The position numbers were made by a program, and so were the translations under genes. A stretch of DNA of 64,000 bases, from the NCBI GenBank assembly GCA_024195265.1, contig JAJLRJ010000005.1, forward strand, positions 45,833,587 to 45,897,586. Reading direction: 5' to 3'. Positions 37,001-48,835 of this stretch are shown here, piece by piece. Each line of letters starts with the position of its first letter. The first letter of the stretch is position 1. The notes under the pieces are model-generated. The model did no database searches and was not told the origin of the DNA. It was given only the letters and a program-made list of their open reading frames with translations. Source of the stretch: Dendrophyllia cribrosa. Taxonomy: Eukaryota; Cnidaria; Anthozoa; Scleractinia; Dendrophylliidae.

Positions 37001-38880
37001 TAGGGACGGCAAAGTGTGAATTTTATCCACTCTAGCTGAGCATTGCGAATCAAAACTGTAAAGTGTTCTATGAAATACTTGAAGTGTACCCAATGAGAAT
37101 CTTTATTCCTGTGATTACACAATTATAGAGAATTAGAGATATCCCAGGATAGTGATCATGTGCCTGTCACTCACAGTACTACATTTGTATAATAATAAAA
37201 CAATATTATAGAAACTTGTACATCATGCAACAAAAACAAATGAAAAAGTGTTTGTCAGCTCGATATAAATGTGAAGCGGCAGTCATCCGCAGACTTAGAA
37301 AACAATTATCCACAATGACTGGTTTTGAGAGTGCAAGTTGCTTTAGGATCTGTAAATTAACAGTTGAATTGTCACGGCGCTTGAAGATTTGCTTCAGTAA
37401 AGCTAATTTTAAATCTGCTACATAATTCAGCCCAATTTTAATTTTATTTTATTATTTTACTTTGCTTGCGCTCAGTAGAAAACCCTTTTGATTTTTGAGA
37501 TTGTTCCGAAATGGGATGAATTATCGCTACATACTATTTAGCAGGCAATCTTCAAGCTTTATTCAAGAGACACATTAAATTGTCGCGGTCTGTTCTTTGA
37601 CAATGGCAAAGCAAGAAAGAAGTAGCCACCATGGACCAAGTGTTTGACAATAAAAAAACACATGGAGATTAACTGCACATTTTTATAACAGGAAACAAGG
37701 TAGAGAAGATAATGATACATGTAGCTTTTCTTCTTCATGGGTGAGGCATGTTGTTTTGTTCATGAACCGTTTCCTGACATAAAACGATTCGCCCATGCGC
37801 AGAGCATAAGCCAAGAGACGGGACAGGAAGAAGAGGTAGGTGCTCTTGTATTTGACGGATACGTAATCATGTTGTGTTGAATAAAATTGTGACATGTTTT
37901 TCATCATGGGAAAGGCAAATTGCATATGAATACGTTAAGGTAAGCAAAGCTTTCAGATGTTGAAGCATATGTTCCTGACTTTTATACTAATTAAATTAAC
38001 TTCATTACTTGAGCATAAACTAATAAACTGTAGGAAAAGAAGAAACGTGAAACAAAAACGTTGAAACTAAAAGTAATGATCCGCATAAGAAGGATGGCGC
38101 TGAACGGAAATGCACGATGGAATGTCAACTTGTTTTATTGTTGCAACTAGTGATCTCATTGGCCTAGATCAAAAACTGCTAAAAAGTTAAGGTTCAAGGT
38201 GCATTAAGTCTAATTTTTTAAGGTTTCAAGTAATTTGAGACCCAATCGCACAAGCCTGTTTATAATATGAGAACTTTTGCATTTAAAGTGAGTTATTACT
38301 AAAGTTTGAAAGAAAACAAGACAAAAAGGTGGCTATGGAAAAACATTTTCAGTGCTCAAACATCTTCAACTCATTGCAAAGTATGCCTGTTTGCCAAACT
38401 CATTTCTGATCTAGAGTCAGGTGAGATTAAAGGTAAACCTAATGCAGATACATGTACGTCACAGTCATGTTCATGCTTATAGATGCAACAAACAGTATAT
38501 CGTCTTTTCTTCAACTTAATAACAAACAAACTATAAACCATGCGTAATATTATAATTACAAGTTGGCAGATAACAAAATGTGTTGTTGTCAAAGTGAAAT
38601 TCATCTTCGGGAAAAAATTCTTGTCATGGAAAACATTATTTTCATTTCAGTACCTGAAATCATGATTTTCCTAGTATTTAATTGATTTTTGAACTTTTCA
38701 AACAGCTGTTAGCTCATAACTTGTTATATGTATGACATATACATGTATTTCAGGAATGTGTTATTGTTGGCTTTCGTTCTGCGTTGCAACCATGTAGCAG
38801 TACTCAGATATAATCCTGTTGCAGGCGAGAAATTTGGGATTTCTGTAAAACCCTAAAAATCAGAATATTTTACAGTTATA
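34050..38880. other. Interior of the CACAG element, no gene seen
   Basis: AT-rich; only short open frames without recognisable domains on either strand. It may hold introns of an unrecognised gene, but no exon could be supported. Confidence 0.45.
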
Positions 38881-38884
38881 ATAA

Positions 38885-39105
38885 ATATACCTTACCTTGG
38901 TTTCCTGGAAAGTGTGGAAAGCCAGGACAGTCTGTGCTTTCCTGGCTTTTTGCACATAGGGATTTTCCAGGAAAACCGTGGACTGTCCTGGCTCTCTGCA
39001 CTTTACAGGAAACCAAGGAATCCTGGAACGCACAGAAAGCCAGGGCAGTCTGCGCTTTCCTGGAAATCCCTATCTGCAAAAAAAGCCAGGAATTCCACAC
39101 ATTTT
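38885..39105. repeat. GC-richer internal repeat with inverted and direct TTTCCTGG(A/C) units
   Basis: TTGGTTTCCTGGAAAGTG, GCTTTCCTGGCTTTTTGCA and CTTTACAGGAAACCAAGG repeat in both orientations around CCAGG(A/G)CAGTCTG(T/C)GCTTTCCTGG. Overlapping open frames in both strands are by-products. Confidence 0.7.
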
Positions 39106-39879
39106 TTGCATGGGTTACTTACTTTAGTTATTTTCAGATTGATATTATAACAATAATTTTTATAATTTTAAATGTTTCACCCAAAATTTCAGCATTTAAT
39201 AAACATGGAAGTGTTAATTTTCCTTGCATTATAGCCATACAAATTTTGTTACAAAAGCAACAATCCACACCTGTTTATAAGTGTTGACACTGACATGTAA
39301 CATGTTATTTATTGTAATCCACAGACTGGAACACTAAATTATTAAATCTTTGCTTCAGAGGCAATTGCAAAGTGAATGTTGAATCCAGTAAAATTATATA
39401 CATGTTGTTGTCACACAACATCAATTTAAAGAGTGGATAAACTGATTATTCACTGGATAGTGCTATCCACCTTTTGAACAACTTGGGCCGATTATTGTTT
39501 CTGCATAACTCAGTAGATAAATAAACAACTGCTGTAAAAAAAATAATGTAAAAATTGTTCAGTTTGATTCTGTAGAATAAGATGCAGTCCTTGTGACGTT
39601 TCAAAGTGTTTTGGATTAAGGAATAGTTTAATATTTAATAACATTGTTTATTAACCAGGACTAAGAAAAACAATTCAGGCTGATATCATATATCATTCAA
39701 CAATAATTTTAAGAGTTACAGACCATGACCTCATGCTTAGGATACCAGTTTTTTGTGGTCTATTTTTATATCTGATGTAGGTGCAATATGTTGTATCTTT
39801 TTCCTCTACATCTACCATTATGTTTTAATACAAAAGTTATACCCGAAAATTTCTAATTGCATGGTTTCTGTAAGTACTG

Positions 39880-39914
<35 letters not shown>

Positions 39915-39985
39915 AATGGCGAGCCAAAGCCAAGGCGAGCCACTGTAAACGCCCATACAGATCGGACGCAAATATTTTATTGTAC
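39880..39985. repeat. Hairpin repeat
   Basis: ATCTGTATGGGCGTTTA pairs with TAAACGCCCATACAGAT around GGCGAGCCAAAGCCAAGGCGAGCC. The outer arms AGTACTGGATAAAATAT and ATATTTTATTGTACT also pair imperfectly. Confidence 0.75.
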
Positions 39986-40200
39986 TTATAAAATGATACA
40001 ATGAGTAGAGATCTGTATGAAAAGTTAATGAATGCTAATTAGCTGAGCAGGTGTTTGTATCAAAAGTTAATTCTACCTTTAATCGTATCAATAACAAAAT
40101 TTTCGATTGTGATTGGTCATCTACGCACCTATTTCTTACGTAATTGGCGCACGGTCACGTGGGTGTCCAATTACAGCTTTTTGTAATAATTAATTTTGTA

Positions 40201-40394
40201 ATAAAGCCCCAAGTGAATTCTGATCAACTGCTAGATTCTCCTTACAGTATGTCTTGTATATGCTTATCCCAAACTGAAATAAGGCCCTAAGTGACCCCTG
40301 ATCTGAAACCAAATTCTCCCTTTGTTACATGAGCATATACAAGACAAACTGGAAGGAGAATCTAACAGTTGATCAGAAGTCACTTAGGGCTTTA
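40201..40394. repeat. Palindromic MITE-like repeat
   Basis: ATAAAGCCCCAAGTGA/TTCTGATCAACTG... at the left pairs with CAGTTGATCAGAAGTCACTTAGGGCTTTAT at the right. The inner arms AGTATGTCTTGTATATGC and GCATATACAAGACAAACT pair as well. Confidence 0.75.
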
Positions 40395-41179
40395 TTCCAC
40401 TCACCCCTTCGGGGATAGCTGTATTTGGACACCTACGTTGCACGCGTCAATCAGTTGCATTTAAATGGGTTCTTTTGCTCGCTGTTCCTCCTGCTTTCAA
40501 ACTGATAGAAAATAACCTTGATGTTTTGAGTACAAAAAAACTCCACATAGACTTTTTAATCTTGAATTTTGTTATTGAGTCGATTAATTAGTAATTGAAC
40601 TTGGTGTCGTACAATTTAGGGTAATCGTGCTCGTAATTTTTTGTCATAACCTTAATGAATAATTAATGAATTTTATAAATGATAATATAATAGCATGGGG
40701 CAGTCCAACCAGCACCTGTGGTTATTATGGTTATTAGCAAATACTTATTTATTGAATTATTTTCGATTAACAATGTTCTATACACGTGTAATTGGCAAAC
40801 ATTTGCAGCTTGTTGTAAACTGCACTGTTCCACTATAATCTTTTTTTGTGTACAGAGTTATAGTAAGAGTAATTTACATAATAAATATATTCTCTTTAAT
40901 CATGCATAGTAGTGCTTCTGTTATAATTTTGTTGGCCATGTAGTGTAGGGAGGGGGCATTGACATGGCTGTATCAGTTACAACTAACATTATATTAATAC
41001 CTGAATAACTAACAACTTGATAAACAAATGCTGTGCCTAATTAACCAAACAACACGGTCTAATCGGTAATTGATTGTCATTTATTCATTATTCATTGGAA
41101 ACGCTTAAAATAAAAGTTTACATCGCTTATACAGCTGGTACAGCCATCAAAATGTCCCAACAGTAATACCAGGCACCCC

Positions 41180-41700
41180 AATTGGCATAATAACTGTGAT
41201 TCATGTCGCTGTAAATCGTAATTATTATGATTCCAGGCATGATTTCAACAGGCCAGAAAGCATCATAACCATGATTCTTATTGCTGTAAAAATCATGGTT
41301 ATGATTCCGGACATGATTTTAAGAGACCGATTGGCATCGTGACTATGATTCATATGATTGTTAATCATGGTTATGATTCCAGACATGATTTTAATAAACC
41401 TCTTGGCATCATAACTATGATTCATATAACTATCAATCATGGTTATGATTCCAGACATGATTTTAACAAACCAATTGGCATCATAACTATGATTCATATT
41501 ACTGTTAATCAGGTTATGATTCCAGACATGATCTTGACACCCCAGTTGACATCATAACTATGATTCACATAACAATAAATCATAGTTATGATTCCAGACA
41601 TGATTTTAACACACCTCTTTACATCATGGTGGTGATGCAGAGAAAAATGGAATCATATTATGATTATTTGGGTACAGATCAAACCATAATATGATTTGTT
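41180..41700. repeat. Right subterminal tandem array
   Basis: Units of about 70 bp contain CATCATAACTATGATTCATAT, AATCATGGTTATGATTCCAG and ACATGATTTTAA. They are related to the left array in opposite orientation. The open frames 41225-41497 and 41339-41557 are produced by the repeat. Confidence 0.85.
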
Positions 41701-41935
41701 ATGATTCAAACAGGACTATTGAATCGTCACACGAATCATCGTATATGATTCAATAGCTTGAGTTCCTGTGTCATTAGCTGACCTTAATCAAACATGTAAG
41801 GAATTCGTTTGTTTGCCACAACACCTGCGCGGACTTTGTTCACAAATTCTTTCGCGTGCTGCCCTCTTTTAGCTGAATGTTGTATTTTGAGGCAGTGTTT
41901 AGTTCGATCTTTCCTAATGCGTGTTAAATTTGTTG

Positions 41936-42775
41936 TATATTGTTTTTCATTCTCTTTTGTGCACTGGCTTTTTCCAGAACTGAGATGAATTTACACAGCG
42001 CGGTAGTTTCTGAAGTAACGGCGAATTATTTTGTTGTTGAGTGCTCAAACTTGAGAATAAAACTAACATTTGAAATTCGCGCTTTTAAACTTTCTTTCAT
42101 CTTGTTCGACTAATCAGCGTTTTCGACGGTCTAACTTTAATCGAGTGTTCTTTTTTCTTTTCATTTAACGAGCAGGTGGTCAGTATTGTTTTCATTCGCT
42201 TTTGTGCACCGCATTTTTTCCAGAACTGAGATGAATTTCATAGAGCAGTAGTTTCTGAAGTAACGGCGAATTATTTTGTTGTTGAGTGCTCAAACTTGAC
42301 AATAAAACTAACATTTGAAATTCGCGCTTTTTAACTTTCTTACATCTTGTTCGACTAATCAACGTTTTCGACGGTCTAACTTTAATCGACCATGTGCGTG
42401 CTATTGTGTTCTTTTTTCTTTTCATGTAACGAGCAGGTGGTCAGTATTGTTTTCATTCGCTTTTGTGCACCGCATTTTTTCCAGAACTGAGATGAATTTC
42501 ATAGAGCAGTAGTTTCTGAAGTAACGGCGAATTATTTTGTTGTTGAGTGCTCAAACTTGACAATAAAACTAACATTTGAAATTCGCGCTTTTTAACTTTC
42601 TTACATCTTGTTCGACTAATCAACGTTTTCGACGGTCTAACTTTAATCGACCATGTGCGTGTTATTGTGTTCTTATTTCTTTTCATTAACGAGCAGGTAG
42701 TCAGTATTGTTTTCATTCGCTTTTGTGCACCGCACTTTTCCAGAACTGACTTAAATTTGCATACGGTATCCTCTT
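41936..42775. repeat. About 260-bp tandem repeat, three copies plus a partial
   Basis: GTCAGTATTGTTTTCATTCGC recurs at 42179, 42439 and 42699 (spacing 260), with a diverged first copy near 41937. Each unit has CCAGAACTGAGATGAATTTC, GAAGTAACGGCGAATTATTT and TTTGAAATTCGCGCTTTTTAACTTTC; the last is similar to the sequence just upstream of the RING gene (32880-32930). Open frames on the - strand are repeated along with it. Confidence 0.8.
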
Positions 42776-42799
42776 TAGACAGAAAAAGAAAACCAGGTA

Positions 42800-42918
42800 A
42801 AGCTGTTTCTTATGCACGGGGCCATTTTTTAAAGCGTCGAAAAAGCGTCGCAAAACACAAGCAAGCGACAAGGTTAAGAAAAAAAAATGACATTTGAAAT
42901 GTGCGCTTGTCTTCTATC
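42800..42918 (-). pseudogene. Possible degraded duplicate of the RING gene 5' end
   Basis: GCCATTTTTTAAAGCGTCGAAAAAGCGTCG and the following CAAGCGACAAGG...AAATGACATTTGAAAT...GCGCTTGTCTTC match the start-codon and upstream region of the RING gene at 32800-32925. The coding part after ATGGC differs and stops within 16 codons. Confidence 0.4.
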
Positions 42919-42931
42919 TTACACGCGGTTC

Positions 42932-44143
42932 TTTTTTTTTTTTTTTTTTACAACAGAAATAAAATAAAATAAATCAATGTAAACACAGAAATACATACAA
43001 AACACAACAGCAACAACAAAAAATACTGAATAAATAACATATACAACTACATTAAACACCCTAAAAATAAAATAAAATATACTTCGTACGGGCGGTCTCC
43101 GGTTACAACAGTTCGTATTCCTTGTCTCCTCTTCTAGATTAAGTTCTTACAGTTCCTTGATATCATCTTTCGAAAACATTTGACGTGGACTCCCAGTTGG
43201 AGATGTTTTAATAAAGATCTTACCATCGAGTGACCACACTTTTTCTATTTTCCTGTTCTTTCGTTTCTCCATTGCCAAGCTCATCATTTCTTTACGATAC
43301 GTGGTTAGATTTTCATTAATGAAGATTCGCTTCGGGCGATCCGTGATTTCCGCGGCGTAACCAGGGAATATATCTCCGAGAGATACATTTTTTAACTTAA
43401 TACGGGCCTTGTACAACCTGGATTTAATTTTGTGGTTTATGAACTTCGCTAGCACCAGTTTATCTCCTCGCCTCCGCTTTACCCAATGAGAAATTTCAAT
43501 ATCATCTTCCTTTATTGAAACATCAACCGCTTCAGCTATCTTGCAAACTATTTGGTCGGTCGACATATCAGTATCTTCTGGAAAGCCGCAAAATTCCAAC
43601 GAATTTTTCCTGGAATACTGTTCAAGGTTATCCAAGCTAATTTGAAGTTCCTCGAGTTCTTCAGAATGCTCTTTTACATAGTTACTTGTTTTGTTGAGTT
43701 TTATTTCCAGCGATGCCACGTATCTATTTTGTGTTATCAGTTTTCTTTAAGCTTGGAAACTTCTTGCCTGTTTCTTTCAACATTATTTCTTAACTCGGCA
43801 ACATCAGTAGTCAACTGAAAGGTTGTTTTTAGAAGTGCTGTGGTAGTACCTTGGACCTCAGTCAAAAGCTGGAAGATATCTTTTAAAGTTGGCTCGTCAT
43901 CTGTCTCAGAATAGGAAGACATGTTGGAATCTTCAACACGCGCTGACTTATTTTCTGGAGAAAGTTTCTCTTCGAAGGAACCACGGTCTATTCGTTTTTT
44001 CGTATTAGCCATGTGCTACTAGCATATATTACTACCTTTAAAGTGCTTGAGAATTATATGTGTAGTTGATATCACATTTTGAGAAGAAAGGATACGGAGC
44101 TCCTTTACACACGTCTGATCATCGCGTCGTACGCCACGTGACC
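42932..44143 (-). mobile_element. LINE ORF1-only retrocopy with poly-A tail
   Basis: The 13-bp duplication TTACACGCGGTTC (42919-42931 and 44144-44156) flanks a - strand insertion that ends in about 18 A (T run at 42932-42949 on +). It contains a 5' UTR of about 130 bp, a L1-type ORF1 and a short A-rich 3' region, but no endonuclease or reverse transcriptase. This is not the normal 5'-truncated LINE pattern, since the 5' part is kept and ORF2 is missing. The resemblance is to mammalian HAL1 half-L1 elements or to a retroposed ORF1-only transcript. Confidence 0.82.
43147..44012 (-). pseudogene. L1-type ORF1 protein (one frameshift)
   Basis: The frame from ATG 44012 covers an acidic/basic N-terminus and the start of a coiled coil (LTTDVAELRNNVERN), stopping at 43737. 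The following frame, open to 43147, continues the coiled coil, then an RRM-like domain (NSLEFCGFPEDTDMS), SHWVKRRRGDKLVLAKF and a C-terminal domain (RPKRIFINENLTTYRKEMM). This trimeric coiled-coil/RRM/CTD order is the Transposase_22 (L1 ORF1p) family, an RNA-binding chaperone of the retrotransposition particle. A single-base change in an A-rich run near 43745 separates the frames. Confidence 0.82.
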
Positions 44144-44156
44144 TTACACGCGGTTC

Positions 44157-44530
44157 GAATTCCAATTTTGCGTCCCGTTAATTGACCTTTGTGTCAGCAA
44201 TTCTTTTGTTTGATAGAACAGCTGCTTAGTCTTTGTTCGCAAACTCTCTCTTTAGGAAATGAGAAATGTACTGTTGTAGTGATTTGTGAAAATTATTGTG
44301 GTATAATCCGTGTGTGACGATTTAGTAGAAACCGTGCCGTACAATGCATATATGATATTTATTTTCTACTATGATTTTTTTTTTGGTCATCGAGATCGTC
44401 ACAGCGGCAAAAGAATCAAGGTCATGTAAATCACTTTTGTTTCTACATAGACTAATTGATGTTTTACATTGTTGCTTTGTTAAGAAAATTGATTGTGTTT
44501 AAACACGTCATCGGCGTATGGTTTCCAATC
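44157..44530. promoter_or_regulatory. Polinton polymerase upstream region
   Basis: This non-coding stretch between the retrocopy and PolB resembles the sequence upstream of the RING gene: CCGTTAATTGA...GGTCAGC(A)ATTCTTTTG at 44178-44215 against 33028-33065. The two may be old duplicated promoter regions. Confidence 0.45.
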
Positions 44531-44540
44531 ACATAAAAGG
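44531..44540 (+). promoter_or_regulatory. TATA-like box of the polymerase gene
   Basis: ACATAAAAGG lies 31 bp before the ATG at 44572. The same ATAAAAGG form precedes most + strand genes of the element. Confidence 0.6.
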
Positions 44541-44571
44541 AGCTTGTTATCACGCTTAACACACTTTCAAA

Positions 44572-47500
44572 ATGAGTTCGTTCCATGAAGATAAAATATA
44601 TTTCGACGCGTTAGATGATGAAGGGCTTTCCCGTGACGAGGAGGAAGAAACGTATTTCGACGCGATCAATGACGACGAACAATTTCTTCAAGATATTGAG
44701 AGAACAGAAGAACAGCTTGGAGGTAAAATTGCTGATATGCAACAGTTCGATTTCCAGTTAACGCCAACTCGTGCACGACGCTATGATCGATTTGGAATTT
44801 CAGACCAAAATTTTAGATTACGCATTCGTCAAAATGAAGGCATACAGGGTGGAAATGTAGTACGCGCTTTTGAAAGGGGGTTTGTAAATGCTATAAGACC
44901 TCTTGTGGAACAGTTGCCTGCAAATGATCGAATTCAAGTTTACTTTAACTCACGTCGCATTAATGGTGAATATCATTCACCGCTCGTTTCTGTTGGCGAA
45001 TGGGGTTCGCCTACGTCTGTTGTTCAACACATTCTGTCCAATTTGATGCGTGTGTTACAATCGAACGAACACTTTGAAGCAGATGACAGCTTCGATCTGC
45101 AGATTCTTCATGTAGAAATGCCTCCAGCTGCCACAGGTCCACGCAGAACCAAAGCCACCAAGAAATCTGTGAGACAGAACATTGTCAGCAAGAAAAACAT
45201 TATCGAAATTAAAAATACCGATGATTTATGCTGTGCTCGAGCTATTGTGATCGCCAAGGCATGGGTCAATCGAGACACGAGTATCGATGCGTGGCATGAA
45301 TACGATATTATGAAGAGAGGCCGTCTCATTCAACAGATTCGTGCAGAGGCCTTACATCAAGAAGCAGGTGTTCCCTTGGGTCCGTGTGATTTGGAGGCCG
45401 TTGCGCAATTTCAATCAGTCTTACCTGATTATCAATTATTCGTGGTATCTGCGCAACAGCTGTATTCAATAATTTATCGCGGGGAAGTGGTCAGCAATAA
45501 AAAATTGTATCTTCTGTTAGACAATAAACATTACCATGTCATTAAAGACATGAGAACCATCACAGGAACCAACTATTACTGTGCGTAGTGCGAGAAAGGT
45601 TTTGATCATAACGATTTCGCCCATCACTCTTGTCAAGGAAATCGCTGCGGAAGTTGTCAACAATTAGACTGCAGTGATTTTCTAAACCGTTCAGAACATT
45701 ATGAAATGGTTCGATGTGACCTTTGCTGTCGCGAATTCTTTGGACAGAACTGTATACTGAATCACCATACCAAATCTGCTGAGGGACAACAAGTCACAAC
45801 ATTGACAAGGTCTTCCGTTTGTCGCAGTCATAAGAAATGTAAGCATTGCAAAAAAACTGTCACCGGTAACAATCAACACACTTGTGAGAAAGATCAATGT
45901 CAATCATGCGGTAAAATAGTAAATATACTTACCCACAAATGTTTTCTCCAACCCGCCGACCCTGAAAGAACAAAACGTAGAAAACGGAAGCGTGGTGACG
46001 AAGCCGGAAGTTGTGATGAAGAAACCGGAAGTGACGGTGAGGAAGGCAGCGGAAGTCCTGAAAATGTTCCCTTGTTCGTGTTTGCTGACATTGAAGCTAT
46101 GCAAGAAGATGGTATTCACGCACCAAATTTACTTATTGCTGAAACCGATGAAAGTGATGAAATTCTCGGATGGGAAAGAGTTGCCTGCGTCGAAGAATTT
46201 TTATCCTGGCTCGAAGAAAAGCAGACCGAAGATCAAGAACGTCCTATTATTGTACTGTTTCACAACTTTCAGGGGTACGATGGCTATATGATTTTAAAGG
46301 AACTTTACAATCAGTGCCGTACCCCTGAACTGATTGTCAACGGAGCCAAACTTTTAAGAGTCAAAATTGAAGGAATCACTTTTAAAGATTCACTAGCGTT
46401 TCTACCATTTGCACTGGCTGCGTTTCCTAAAACCTTTGGGATTCAGGAACTAAAAAAGGGGTTCTTTCCCCATTTTTTTAATACTGAAGCGAACCAAAAT
46501 TATATTGGACCTATCCCACCCAAAGACCTGTATGATCCTGACGGCATGTCATCAGAACGTAAAAGAGAATTTGAAACGTGGTACACAGGAAAAACCGCTG
46601 ACCAAGAGTACGTATTTGATTTTCCGCAAGAGTTATGGGATTACTGTGTGTCAGATGTACATTTATTAAAAGAAGGATGTCTCACTTTTTGCCGAGATTT
46701 TGAAGCCACCGCTGGATTTAACCCCATGGAACACTGCCTCACTATTGCTTCTGCGTGTAATGTGGCTTACCGAAAAAACTGGATGCCTAAAAACTCGGTA
46801 GCTGTAGAACCTTTGAGGGGGTGGCGAACAAAACAACAACAATCAAAGATGGCGCTTGAATGGTTACATACCGTCAACCGAGAACTGCCTCATCAGATCA
46901 CACATGCTGGCAACTCGGGAGAAGTTAGATTGAATCACGGAGCTGATAGTTTTCTTGTTGATGGGTATGTCATTGAAACGCATACCGTGTACGAATTTCA
47001 TGGTTGTTTTTATCATGGTTGTCCGAGTTGTTTCCCAAACAGACATCAGAGACATCCGAAACATATAGGGCTGACAATGCATGAGGTTTATGCTAAAACG
47101 TTGGAGAAAACACACAAACTTCGTCAGTATGGGTACAGAGTTATTGAAAAGTGGGAGTGGATTTGGAGAGAAGAATTAGACAACAGCCCCGTCCTTTCAG
47201 CCTTTGTAGAAACACTCAAATTTATTGACCCGTTAAAACCGAGAGATGCTTTCTTTGGAGGCCGCACCAACGCAGTGACACTGCATGCTATTGCCGAAGA
47301 GGACGAGGAGATAAGATACGTGGATTTCACTAGTCTCTACCCCTGGGTGAACAAGAACTGCGCATACCCCACCGGACATCCTACAATTATTGATCAGCCG
47401 GGTCATACTGACATCTCGCAGATTTTTGGCGTAGTAAAATGTGATGTTCTACCTCCGAAGCAATTATTTCACCCCGTTTTGCCTGTTTCAAGCAATGGGA

Positions 47501-48618
47501 AACTGACATTTACGTTGTGCCGTACCTGTGTCGCTGAAGAACAACCCAAGCGCCTCCATAAGCGGACATGCATTTGTCGACACAGCGACGAGCAGCGTTT
47601 ACTTACCGGTACGTGGTGCAGTGAAGAACTGAAGGTGGCTGTACAGAAAGGTTACGTTATTCAACACATTTATGAATCCTGGCACTGGCCTGAGAATCAG
47701 CGCAGCGAACAATTATTTACACAGTACGTAAATGTCTGGCTGAAGACCAAACAGGCAGCCTCGGGGTGGCCAGCATGGGTAGGAAACGATGAAGTCAAGC
47801 GGCAACAGTATCTAGACAACTATGAAAGAGTTGAAGGTATTCGCCTTGATCGGAGCAAGATTGCAAAAATCCCCGGACTTCGATCGTTGTCCAAACTTAT
47901 GCTCAACAGTTTCTGGGGTAAGTTTGGTCAGCGGTCGAATAAAACTCAAGTGTCTACTGTGTCAGATCCCGCACTGTTTATCGAGCTTTTGCAAGACGAT
48001 TCATTGGAAATACAACGGGTGATGGCAATCAATGATTATTTAATTGAACTTTTTCACTAGAAAAAGGAAGAATGCGATGAGGTTCAGACCAACACAAATA
48101 TATTTATTGCCGTGTTTACAACTACCTACGCTCGTTTGAAGTTGTACAGTGCTCTAGATCAGTTGCAGGAACAAGTTTTATATTTTGACACAGACAGTGT
48201 TATTTATAAACATAAACCCGGCCAACCTGAAGTACAGCTCGGAGACTATTTAGGGGAATTCACGAGCGAACTGGATGAGGACGACTTTATCAAGGAGTTC
48301 GTGTCAGGTGGGCCAAAAAACTATGCTTATGTCACCAACAATGGCAAACAAGTGTGCAAAGTAAGAGGGTTCACACTGAATACCCGTGGTCAGAGGGTAT
48401 TGAACTTTCGTACTATACGCGATCACATTTTAGAAGAAATCACCGACCCTCAGGAAGATCCCCGCGTCATCGTAACGCATAACCCACACAAGATTATGAG
48501 AGACCCAAAGGAAAAAAACATTTTAACCGTGGAACAAGACAAACAATACAGACTTGTTTTTGACAAACGAGTTTTGGACACAGACACTTTTAAAAGTTAC
48601 CCTTATGGGTACTCTTAA
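44572..48618 (+). pseudogene. Protein-primed DNA polymerase B (PolB) with two in-frame UAG codons
   Basis: One frame spans 1348 sense positions with TAG only at 45586-45588 and 48058-48060. Residues 1-338 are the acidic N-terminal region. After the first stop comes a cysteine/histidine-rich zinc-finger block, then a 3'-5' exonuclease: VFADIEA (Exo I, about 46080), FHNFQGYDGYM (Exo II, about 46260) and YCVSDVH (Exo III, about 46641). Next are a VYEFHGCFYHGC segment typical of Polinton PolB, motif A DFTSLYP (about 47323), motif B LMLNSFWGKFG (about 47898) and, after the second stop, motif C YFDTDSV (48181). All catalytic motifs are intact. Family-B protein-primed polymerases replicate linear genomes from terminal proteins. 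Both stops being UAG could mean readthrough, but the decay of neighbouring genes makes nonsense mutation likelier. Confidence 0.93.
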
Positions 48619-48639
48619 AAAAGAGAACTGAAAAATAGA

Positions 48640-48835
48640 AACGCATTGATTATTCGTAGCGCCTTTTATTGACCTTTTTATAAAACCATACTTCAAAGCA
48701 AGTACAGAGCGTGACATCTTGTAAATAAGGCATGATTATATTTTGTTTGCAATACATACTTGAAAGCAACTACAGAGCGCGGCATCTTGTAAATAGGACA
48801 ATGATTTTTATTCTTCGTATGTGAATAAAACAGTT
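48640..48835. repeat. Duplicated 3' region between convergent genes
   Basis: CATACTT(C/G)AAAGCAA(G/C)TACAGAGCG(T/C)G(A/G)CATCTTGTAAATA occurs twice (about 48687 and 48757), between the end of PolB and the end of the - strand gene. TTTATT/AATAAA signals on both strands fit overlapping polyadenylation. Confidence 0.65.

Larger units (their letters stand above)
33103..41770. mobile_element. 8.67-kb CACAG-ended (EnSpm/CMC-like) transposon inside the Polinton
   Basis: Near-identical terminal repeats of about 85 bp start CACAGGAATTCAAGCTATTG and are flanked by TCA (33100-33102, 41771-41773). CACWG ends, a 3-bp duplication and long subterminal arrays of short motifs are EnSpm/CACTA hallmarks. The left subterminal array (33130-34050) and right array (41180-41700) are built from GAATCATAAC/CATGATGTGATG-like units in mirror orientation. 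I see no transposase in the roughly 7-kb interior, which is AT-rich with several MITE-like hairpins, so this copy appears non-autonomous. Confidence 0.78.

Noticed and set aside
36808..37122. 104-aa - strand frame in the CACAG element
   Set aside because: No domain or splice evidence; the overlapping + frame is equally open.
42192..42716. Two near-identical 77/87-aa - strand frames
   Set aside because: Identical because of the 260-bp tandem repeat; no start context or domain.
45900..47330. Several - strand frames inside PolB
   Set aside because: Shadows of the conserved + strand frame.
44572..48618. Programmed UAG readthrough of PolB
   Set aside because: Not excluded, but no readthrough context (such as CARYYA) follows either UAG, and neighbouring genes have random lesions; reported only as a question.
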